Shown here: positions 26,637-32,376 of the stretch, piece by piece
Numbering within the stretch: position 1 is the first letter of the stretch
How the letters are laid out: every line of letters begins with the position of its first letter
From: an uncultured Bacteroidota bacterium
Lineage (GTDB): Bacteria > Bacteroidota > Bacteroidia > Chitinophagales > Chitinophagaceae
Length of the DNA: 32,376 bases
Reading direction: 5' to 3'
Assembly (NCBI GenBank): GCA_903881585.1
Contig: CAIRTW010000008.1
Coordinates: 1-32,376 of the forward strand
Notes under the pieces: model-generated
Told to the model about the DNA's origin: nothing
The model's database searches: none
What the model saw: only the letters and a program-made list of their open reading frames with translations
Translations under genes and position numbers: made by a program

Positions 26637-28391
26637 TTACACCACATAATACATCTTCAGCATGCCCTTACCCTTTGCAAAGATCTCACCGCGGAACTCG
26701 AACTCGAATTTATCCTTCACCAGCTCATGTGTCGTTTCTGAAATGTTGATCCTGCCGGCATCGCTGTTTTGTTCCATGCGGGCTGCCGTGTTCACAGTGT
26801 CGCCCCATATATCATAAGCGAACTTTTTAACGCCCACAATACCGGCTACCACACTGCCACTGTTTATGCCTATGCGCACATCAAATGTGGTGTCGCCAAG
26901 ATGTGCTTTCCTGTCTTTGATAAACTCCCGTATATCAATGGCTGCATTCACCACTTTTTCAGCATGTATCGGGTCTTCCAGGGGAAGCCCGCAAACAGCC
27001 AGGTATGCATCCCCCACTGTTTTTATCTTTTCAATGTCATACTTCCCCATGATGTCATCAAATGCCTTAAAACAGGCATGAAGCTCGCTGACTAATTCCT
27101 TTGGGGTAAGCCTGTCGGCAGTAGTGGTAAAGTCTATAAAGTCTGTAAACAGCACTGTGACATTACTAAAGTACCTGGCCTCAGCGCTGTCATTGTTTTT
27201 TAGCTCTTCGGCCACCTCATGCGGCAGGATGTTCAGCAACAGGGCATCGCTTCTTTTCTTTTCCCTTTCGATCTCCTCTTTCTGGGCTTTTATTATTTCG
27301 TTTTCCTTCATCGCCTGCTCGGCATCAACGAATAATTTTATGTTTTTTATTTTTTGTTCATGAAGCTCATTGTTCTGTTCTTCAAGCAGCGCATTGTATT
27401 GTTTGTAGTAAGCAAGGCTGGTAACGAGATCCCCCTTTTGTTCATAAAGCCCCGACAGCCTTTTCATTATCTGCAGCATTTTTGCTTTGGCCTTCAGGTC
27501 CTCAGCAATCGAATAGCCCGGAAGCAACGCTCGGATCGCTTCATCGGTATTATTTTGCAGCGCATGTATGTTCGCTATGTTAATGATGTTGGTGATCGCC
27601 GCGTTGCGCAACTTCAGCGTTTCTCTTATTGCAAGTGCCCGCTCATTATGTTCTATTGCCTGGGGAAAATCACGCGTTAACAAATAATACCCGCCTATAT
27701 CAGTAAGCACTCTCGCTGTTACCGGCGACTGGCCCAGTTCTTCGCTCTGCTTCAGCGCCTTTCTGAGATATTCCAGCGCAAGCTCTTTGTTGCCCAGTTT
27801 TGCATAAACATTGCCCATCGTATTCAGCAGGCGGGCATCAAACATTTTTTTCTTATTGGCAGGCAGTTCCGTAAGTGGCAGCACTTCCTGGCACATAGTA
27901 AGGGCTTCCGTATAATTTCCTGCTTCCGTATATAGGTCGGCCAGCTGGTGGCCGCTGGCTATCGTAAAATGCAGGATGCTGTCGGTCTTGTGCAATTGGT
28001 GGTAAGCTTCCGTCATGTACTGTATGGCCAATTCTATATTGCCCAGGCCACGGTAATTGGTACCGGTCACTACAGAGCACATGGCAACACCGTCCAGGTA
28101 ATTTATTTCTGCAAATATTTTACTCGCCTCACTGCAAAGGTCCAGCGAAGTACCATGCTTTGAGTAGAAAGAATCTACAAAGCCAGCGATGAACATTGAG
28201 TACCCAAGACCCTTCCTGCTTACGTGCGGGTTGTCCCTGAACCACAACGCCTTATCAACAAGCTGTGATATATTCATTCCCTGTGCCAGGGAAACCACTT
28301 CCAGAACCTCATAAAAAAAGTCATCTACGGCACATTCAGTACCGGTCTTGGCCTTGTCATACAGCAACTCTAAAGCGTCGGGGGCATTCAT
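26637..28391 (-). CDS. TPR-containing class III adenylate cyclase
   Basis: The ATG at 28389-28391 (MNAPDALELLYDKAK) is preferred over the track start at 28448, giving about 584 aa. Residues about 60-350 hold TPR-like helices (e.g. MGNVYAKLGNKELALEYLRK). A helical coiled-coil linker follows, ending NILPHEVAEELKNN. The C-terminal 190 residues are a class III nucleotide cyclase: metal aspartates in LFTDFIDFT and GDAYLAVCGLP, the purine-selecting lysine in KIKTVGDAY and aspartate in YDIWGDTVN, and transition-state Asn/Arg in VNTAARM. Lys plus Asp indicate ATP rather than GTP, so the product is probably cAMP. There is no membrane helix. Input is likely through protein binding to the TPR part. It is flanked by propeller genes with no evident operon. 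Confidence 0.9.
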   Translation of the reverse strand: MNAPDALELLYDKAKTGTECAVDDFFYEVLEVVSLAQGMNISQLVDKALWFRDNPHVSRKGLGYSMFIAGFVDSFYSKHGTSLDLCSEASKIFAEINYLDGVAMCSVVTGTNYRGLGNIELAIQYMTEAYHQLHKTDSILHFTIASGHQLADLYTEAGNYTEALTMCQEVLPLTELPANKKKMFDARLLNTMGNVYAKLGNKELALEYLRKALKQSEELGQSPVTARVLTDIGGYYLLTRDFPQAIEHNERALAIRETLKLRNAAITNIINIANIHALQNNTDEAIRALLPGYSIAEDLKAKAKMLQIMKRLSGLYEQKGDLVTSLAYYKQYNALLEEQNNELHEQKIKNIKLFVDAEQAMKENEIIKAQKEEIEREKKRSDALLLNILPHEVAEELKNNDSAEARYFSNVTVLFTDFIDFTTTADRLTPKELVSELHACFKAFDDIMGKYDIEKIKTVGDAYLAVCGLPLEDPIHAEKVVNAAIDIREFIKDRKAHLGDTTFDVRIGINSGSVVAGIVGVKKFAYDIWGDTVNTAARMEQNSDAGRINISETTHELVKDKFEFEFRGEIFAKGKGMLKMYYVV

Positions 28392-28530
28392 AAATATTTC
28401 ACCGGGATTTGCGGGGAGGCAATCAGCCGTAAATATACAAAAAAACAATAGGCTTCAAAATTCCAGGAAAAGCACGGAGCGTTTCAATCTTCGCGTATAA
28501 ATGATGATACTATTCGCGTGAAAAGAAACC

Positions 28531-28616
28531 TAACGGGCTTCAATGTGAATAGCCACCGGTGGAACCGGTGGTAAAATGACCGAAAAAAGTGCGAACCCCA
28601 ACGGGGTTTAATGTGG
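28531..28616. repeat. REP-like palindromic repeat with two hairpins
   Basis: Two hairpins sit in tandem: CCACCGG/CCGGTGG around TGGAA (28553-28571) and AACCCC/GGGGTT around AAC (28594-28608). A related string flanks the unit on both sides: ACGGGCTTCAATGTG at 28533 and ACGGGGTTTAATGTG at 28601. This compact architecture is typical of interspersed repeats scattered between genes in Bacteroidota. The 66-aa minus-strand ORF at 28484-28684 is a by-product of the repeat and not a credible gene. Confidence 0.6.
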
Positions 28617-28680
28617 TTTTTTGCGCGAAAATTTGAAATGTACAGGGAAGCATTCATCAACGACCGTTTATAACATGCAC

Positions 28681-29751
28681 TCATTTACTTATTTTCACTA
28701 CCGCCACTTTCCCCTGCCCGCCAGCTATAATGATCAGATTGCCGCTCCTGCTTTTCTTAACAACATGAAACTGTTTTTCATCCGATAGCGGCATCCACTT
28801 ATTGCCATTATCATAAGAGATATCCATACCTCCGGGCCCCACGGCTAACAGCGTATGTGTGTTGTAGATCCGTTCTCCCTCGCTACGGAAAGTACCAGGT
28901 CCAATATTCTCCAGGCATTCCCTATATCCCCTTGTTGTTGTCGCAGGCGCGGCCCAGGTTTTCCCGGCATCAAGAGTAAGAAACAAGTTAGCGGTGCACA
29001 ACGAATCACGTTTATAATCTCCTCCCGCTATCACCCAAAACGTATTACTCGATGGCAAAAATGTAAAAATACCCGTACTTGCCGCTCCCTGCAAAATAGG
29101 CGTGGACATAGCTTTCCAGCTTTTTCCCCGGTTTTCCGAAACCAACAATCGCGATACCTTCCCTCCTGTAGCAATAATTAATTCCTTATGCTTCATGCAC
29201 CTGATACAAGTGCCACTCGCAGCAAATGAAGCTTCACCGTCACTCATTACCGGGCATTCTTCTGGCGGATGTTTGGTCCATGTTTTACCTCCATCATTTG
29301 TGCCGAGTAGTAACAGATGTCCGCCAATAGGATCACCATATACAATACCATGTGTACGGTCCCAGAAATCTATACCATCAATGAAAGCCGCCGTATCTCT
29401 ATTCTCATAAATTTTCTGCCACGAACTTCCACCATCCGTGGTGTAAAGTATATACGCCGGATAACCCGCATTTGCAATCACCGCACTCTTAGCATTAAAC
29501 GCATACAAGCTCCTGAAGTCACATTGCTCAAAACCCTTCACCTGCCCGAATTTCCAGTCGTTACCACCATTCACCGTAACACCCACCCAGCCCTTGCTCC
29601 CACTCACCCACGCCACACTATCATCTACCACAGAAAGCCCCCGGAATGAAGCATTCGTTTTTGTATCCACCTGCCGCAACCCCATTTTCTGTGCAGAAGC
29701 AGCGGAAGTGAGCAGGATGAAGAAGAGGATGTTTTTGAACATGATTTTCAT
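28681..29751 (-). CDS. Secreted Asp-box/YCF48-like beta-propeller protein
   Basis: The 356-aa protein has a signal peptide (MFKNILFFILLTSAASAQ) and six Asp-box or related turns: TVNGGNDWKF, TTDGGSSWQK, TNDGGKTWTK, SENRGKSWKA, TLDAGKTWAA and SYDNGNKWMP. This matches a single propeller of the YCF48/photosystem-stability-factor-like type. Such proteins are widespread in Bacteroidota and often annotated 'oxidoreductase' without support; no cofactor motif is visible here. Probably periplasmic. Start is MKIM at 29751, with MFKN three codons later as an alternative. It is unrelated in detail to the larger BNR protein at 23691 but shares the fold. Confidence 0.8.
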   Translation of the reverse strand: MKIMFKNILFFILLTSAASAQKMGLRQVDTKTNASFRGLSVVDDSVAWVSGSKGWVGVTVNGGNDWKFGQVKGFEQCDFRSLYAFNAKSAVIANAGYPAYILYTTDGGSSWQKIYENRDTAAFIDGIDFWDRTHGIVYGDPIGGHLLLLGTNDGGKTWTKHPPEECPVMSDGEASFAASGTCIRCMKHKELIIATGGKVSRLLVSENRGKSWKAMSTPILQGAASTGIFTFLPSSNTFWVIAGGDYKRDSLCTANLFLTLDAGKTWAAPATTTRGYRECLENIGPGTFRSEGERIYNTHTLLAVGPGGMDISYDNGNKWMPLSDEKQFHVVKKSRSGNLIIIAGGQGKVAVVKISK

Positions 29752-29873
29752 TTTTCGCGTTGGTTCAATGTAAGAAAAAGATCTGCCTGCAGCCCAACTG
29801 CTCTAAGTCATGTAAAAATGCTGATAGCTGCAAAGGGACCAATAGATAGCTCTTGAGTGACTATTTAAAATTT

Positions 29874-30458
29874 CTACTTTTTAGTCTTAGATGCTCTCAG
29901 GTATTTTCTAAAAACCCGGCTATACATATCCTCAAATTTCACAGTGGTAATATCATCAAATTTTACTGTTGTAGGTTTAGTGTCAAGCAGCCCTGATGCA
30001 TCATAATATTGTATGCTCACAGAGTTTTTTCCGACTCTGGCTATTGGCCCAATTAGGAATTTTGAATTGATCTTGTTTTCGCATTCCACCACAACATGTA
30101 AGTCTAACTGCTGCAGACAAGTGAACGCTTCATGCCAACCTGTAATGTCAATGTCATGCTTTATACCCCAATCTCTGTCGCGAATTCCCTCTGCCACTAA
30201 TATCTTAGTTAGGGTCTTGTCATATTTGTTGAACCGGAGACTATCAAAAGCGTATTTAGGCATAATAGCGTAGCCATCAACGACAAAATCATATTCCACT
30301 TGCATAAGCAAAAGTTCCTTTGATATATTCAGCAGGTAGCCAAAAATATTTGCCTCTCCTTTCTTAAAGGAGCGGAGCAATTTAACGACATGCTTCTTTT
30401 CAATATGCCGTTGAAGCATGTTGTCATATTCCTTAATAGCAGACTTCCTGTTGCTCAT
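29874..30458 (-). CDS. Hypothetical protein with two similar beta-barrel-like segments
   Basis: The ATG at 30456-30458 (MSNRKSAIKEYDNMLQRHI) is a better start than the track's 30482 and gives 194 aa. I do not recognise the family. Two stretches look alike: residues about 18-75 (FGYLLNISKELLLMQVEY then DFVVDGYAIMP) and about 128-180 (FLIGPIARVGKNSVSIQYYD then a TTVKFDDITTVKFED segment). Each is a short five-strand-like pattern reminiscent of small Sm/SH3-type barrels. No signal peptide or membrane helix is present, and the C-terminus is strongly basic (RKYLRASKTKK). Nucleic-acid or peptide binding is conceivable but not shown. It stands alone next to the non-coding right end. Confidence 0.6.
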   Translation of the reverse strand: MSNRKSAIKEYDNMLQRHIEKKHVVKLLRSFKKGEANIFGYLLNISKELLLMQVEYDFVVDGYAIMPKYAFDSLRFNKYDKTLTKILVAEGIRDRDWGIKHDIDITGWHEAFTCLQQLDLHVVVECENKINSKFLIGPIARVGKNSVSIQYYDASGLLDTKPTTVKFDDITTVKFEDMYSRVFRKYLRASKTKK

Positions 30459-31198
30459 ATAAAACGATTGTTGATCTGGCAAAGATAAAAAAGCATGGCA
30501 TCTTCCGTCCCCTCCGAGTAGCCTTTGTAGGGACTCGGAGGCGATCAGGGAACTGAAGCCAAATGACTGAACCTGCCACCATGCATCGCTCTATCCCGTC
30601 ACTAATACCAAGTGTCAAAATTTCTACCGGCAAACGCCTCGCGCACAACGGCACGACACATAACAATCCCAGCTAACATCTCTCGCCAAACACAACTTTC
30701 CACATCAAAAATGCACCTGTCATTTTCTCAAGGTATTCATAATCTGTAATCCCCTGCAATATCAACCCCTTACCTCGAAAAAAAATTACATCATATTCAC
30801 CCTGCGCTCTATGGCAGCACGAAAAACGAACTATCATAAAAACTCGTTTTGCAAAAACCATTTCCTCAGCTCACCTTTGTTCCAAAAAAGCAAAAAATGC
30901 TTCTTTATACCGTTTACACAAATTAAACATTAAAAAACGGTATCAAAGAATATTCGCGCTTACCCTGCCCGTACCGAAAAGGCACATAAAAGCTTTGCTA
31001 CTTTGCGATCAAATATATAATGCCGGTCTCTGCGAATCTTTGCGTGAACTTGTTTTGCCGGGATTTGATGTTGAGTTGGCATTAGCCTACAGTTCCAACT
31101 GGGGACCAAAATTACAACCTGTTTGTTTACTTATTTTAGACATTATCAAAAAAAGTGACAACCTATTAGCACGAGTCAGTATGACAGCCAACTGAAAG
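30459..31198. other. Long region without a recognisable gene
   Basis: The small ORFs here (30433-30666, 30673-30861 and 30995-31195) have no recognisable domain and irregular composition, so I do not call them. The stretch contains a 9-bp inverted repeat (30511-30541) and loosely repeated CTTTGC strings around 30990-31045. The texture is of decayed or shuffled DNA leading into the integration-like repeats further right. A remnant coding segment may hide at 30673-30861 on the minus strand but cannot be named. Confidence 0.4.
30511..30541. repeat. Inverted repeat, 9-bp stem
   Basis: CCTCCGAGT (30511-30519) and ACTCGGAGG (30533-30541) are perfect complements separated by 13 bases. There is no U-tract in either direction, so it is not a normal terminator. 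It may be a REP-like or insertion-scar palindrome. Confidence 0.4.
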
Positions 31199-31248
31199 TG
31201 GGGCATTGTGGGGCACGAATGGGGCATAGATGGGGCATGAGTGGGGCA
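31199..31248 (+). repeat. Five helically phased TGGGGCA repeats
   Basis: TGGGGCA begins at 31199, 31209, 31220, 31231 and 31242, a spacing of 10, 11, 11 and 11 bp, so all five copies face the same side of the helix. An inverted copy (TGCCCCA) follows at 31298-31304. The array lies in a gene-free stretch. Phased heptamers of this kind suit cooperative binding by a recombinase, plasmid/phage initiator or regulator. It parallels the GGTGGCA doublets at the left end. No protein gene for such a factor remains in view. Confidence 0.7.
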
Positions 31249-31432
31249 CCGCCTAAAAGTGCAAACAATTGAAAATCAAACGAAATATTTTTTTAAATGC
31301 CCCAAAAGCAATAGATTTTCTTCGGCCAGTACGGGGCTTTTTCGGAAGTAGATTTGCCCCCGTTTTGCCGCGCCGCCGTTGTTGGTCTTATTTTCTGACC
31401 AACAACCTCGCAAGTACAGTATCCAGAATCTG

Positions 31433-31621
31433 CTACTGGATATCCAATTTCTCAATTCCCGCTTGCTTGAGTATGGCAAAGAAAGTACCCTTCTTCAAAT
31501 CTCTGCTACCATGTACTGGAACAGTCGCTGTTTTGTGAGACTCCGCGTTGTAATAGATATGGTGTGAGCCACTCGTTCGTTTATAATAGAAGCCGTTCTT
31601 CTCCAGTATTGACTTTAAGGC
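31433..31621 (-). pseudogene. HicA-type toxin remnant lacking a start codon
   Basis: This frame is not in the ORF track because it has no start codon. Read on the minus strand it gives about 62 aa: ALKSILEKNGFYYKRTSGSH, then HIYYNAESHKTATVPVHG, then SRDLKKGTFFAILKQAGIEK, ending in a TAG stop at 31433-31435. This is nearly the whole HicA/YcfA mRNA-interferase fold, with the conserved catalytic GSHHIY histidine and VPVHGSRDLKKGT. An ATG at 31621-31623 sits exactly where HicA should start but is out of frame by one base (ATG CCT TAA). A terminator hairpin lies just upstream, so its promoter also seems lost. No HicB antitoxin gene is recognisable on either side. I read it as an inactivated solitary HicA. 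Confidence 0.65.
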
Positions 31622-31624
31622 ATG

Positions 31625-31658
31625 AAAAAAGCCACCCGAGTTGGATGGCTTCTTTGTT
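31625..31658 (-). terminator. Probable terminator just upstream of the HicA remnant
   Basis: AAGCCA (31629-31634) pairs with TGGCTT (31646-31651), extended by CC/GG after one mismatch. On the minus strand it is followed by TTTTTT; on the plus strand by the weaker TCTTTGTTT. It would stop minus-strand transcripts before the HicA frame. Confidence 0.55.
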
Positions 31659-31669
31659 TGATGTCGGGA

Positions 31670-31689
31670 TGGCTGGACAAATTTCGAAC
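31670..31689 (+). repeat. 20-bp direct repeat, copy 1 (2 mismatches to copy 2)
   Basis: TGGCTGGACAAATTTCGAAC recurs as TGGTTGGACAACTTTCGAAC at 31789-31808, 119 bp away. The repeat contains the palindrome TTCGAA. It could be a recombination core duplicated by an integration event; nothing recognisable lies between the copies. Confidence 0.5.
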
Positions 31690-31788
31690 CTTTTTATTAA
31701 AGACCTACTTGCATTACAAGCACTTTTGGTGATGATTGGGGATGTATAGGGAACAACTGGAAAGAACTGGCAAATACTTGCCGGTGGT

Positions 31789-31808
31789 TGGTTGGACAAC
31801 TTTCGAAC
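31789..31808 (+). repeat. 20-bp direct repeat, copy 2
   Basis: TGGTTGGACAACTTTCGAAC matches copy 1 in 18 of 20 positions. It lies about 30 bp before the DUF2199 gene start, so it may also overlap that gene's promoter region. Confidence 0.5.
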
Positions 31809-31839
31809 AATTTGTTTGATAAAAGTGTAATATTGCCTA

Positions 31840-32352
31840 ATGCAATTTCAATGTACAAAATGCGGTAATATTCACGAGGGATGGCCAGCTATTACATTTG
31901 ACGCACCACATAATTACTATATACTTTCCGAGGAAGATAAAGAAAGGTATGTAAAAGAGTTGAGTGATGATTTTTGTATTATTGAATACGAAGATCAAAC
32001 AGACCGTTTTATTAGGGCGGTACTTTTTCAAGAAGTAATTGATGGTTGCCAAGATTTGCATTACGGTATTTGGGTATCCTTAAGCGAGAAAAATTTTGAT
32101 GAGTACAACGAGAATTTTCTCTCAGAAGATCAAGAGGGAGGTTACTTCGGATATTTGTGTAGCCAAATACCAGGGTACAATTTTTCAAGTTCCATCAAAA
32201 CAAATGTGGTATTAGCTAAAAACCGACAACGTCCCGAAGTAATACCGCACAAGGATCAAATGGATAATGAGTTTGTTCAGGATTACTGGAATGGTATCAC
32301 CCAAAAAGAGGCAGAAAAACGTATTGCTGAAGCTATGAACAACAATCAATAA
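31840..32352 (+). CDS. DUF2199 domain protein
   Basis: The 170-aa protein matches the DUF2199 pattern as I recall it. It has an N-terminal zinc-ribbon-like half site FQCTKCGNIHEGWPAITFDA, then APHNYYILSEEDKERY, DFCIIEYEDQTDRFIRAVLF, and the signature HYGIWVSLSEKNFDEY. The family is cytoplasmic and uncharacterised; it is common as a single gene and sometimes sits in accessory regions. The ATG at 31840 is the natural start, with no Shine-Dalgarno. The reading frame ends 24 bp before the window edge and is complete. It lies directly beyond the integration-like repeats, so it may be part of a mobile or accessory island. The minus-strand ORF 31837-32061 is a shadow. Confidence 0.85.
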   Translation: MQFQCTKCGNIHEGWPAITFDAPHNYYILSEEDKERYVKELSDDFCIIEYEDQTDRFIRAVLFQEVIDGCQDLHYGIWVSLSEKNFDEYNENFLSEDQEGGYFGYLCSQIPGYNFSSSIKTNVVLAKNRQRPEVIPHKDQMDNEFVQDYWNGITQKEAEKRIAEAMNNNQ

Positions 32353-32376
32353 TGCTAACCCCAGAACTGGATTCGA

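Noticed and set aside
28533-28616. CRISPR-like repeat pair (ACGGG-TT-AATGTG)
   Set aside because: Only two imperfect copies with hairpins between them and no cas genes; better explained as a REP-like element.
28484-28684. 66-aa minus-strand ORF
   Set aside because: Its sequence is produced by the REP-like palindromes; similar translations would appear wherever the repeat occurs.
30673-30861. 62-aa minus-strand ORF
   Set aside because: Parts look protein-like, but there is no recognisable domain, no good start context and decayed surroundings; at most a gene remnant.
31269-31567. 89-aa and 62-aa + strand ORFs
   Set aside because: They are antisense to the HicA remnant and the repeat region and show no domain.

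Overview
The window looks like a chromosomal segment of a Bacteroidota bacterium, most plausibly of the Chitinophagaceae/Sphingobacteriia type. The signs are a type IX secretion (T9SS) C-terminal sorting domain, OmpL-like (BBP2-type) outer-membrane porins, a Bacteroidota-style KdpF ending in KPEKF, several lipobox-bearing lipoproteins, almost no Shine-Dalgarno sequences, and an NtrC-type regulator next to kdp. No rRNA, tRNA, CRISPR array or intact transposase/integrase gene was recognised. Assignments come from reading the sequence and recalling families; no database was searched.

Layout. 1-930: a hypothetical gene, then a non-coding stretch with paired GGTGGCA heptamers, small hairpins and a strong terminator, which looks like an old integration site. 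930-7300: a methyltransferase, a T9SS-exported seven-repeat propeller protein, a small lipoprotein, an esterase/TPR lipoprotein whose signal peptide was missed by the ORF track, a secreted TPR protein and another lipoprotein. 7500-22900: the core of the window, a potassium-homeostasis cluster entirely on the + strand. It holds a sigma-54 response regulator, a short gene behind a candidate -24/-12 promoter, a 28-aa membrane peptide, a secreted protein, kdpF, kdpA, kdpB, kdpC, a YnfA-family membrane protein, two tandem-duplicated outer-membrane proteins, a third BBP2 porin, a small unknown, a kinase-less KdpD sensor and a separate PAS histidine kinase. 22900-30460: a small membrane protein, a cold-shock protein, two BNR/Asp-box propeller proteins, a TPR class III adenylate cyclase, a REP-like palindromic repeat and an unknown two-domain protein. 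30460-32376: mostly non-coding mobile-element scar with a helically phased TGGGGCA array, a start-less HicA toxin remnant, a 20-bp direct repeat and a DUF2199 protein.

How the genes fit together. KdpD-like input and the membrane-bound kinase probably phosphorylate the NtrC-like regulator, which would activate sigma-54 promoters when K+ is scarce. KdpFABC pumps K+ across the inner membrane. The linked beta-barrels would supply the matching outer-membrane permeability, so the locus may be a two-membrane K+ uptake module. The regulatory wiring and the porin substrate are inferences from gene order. The flanking regions look like ordinary envelope genes bordered by decayed integration sites.
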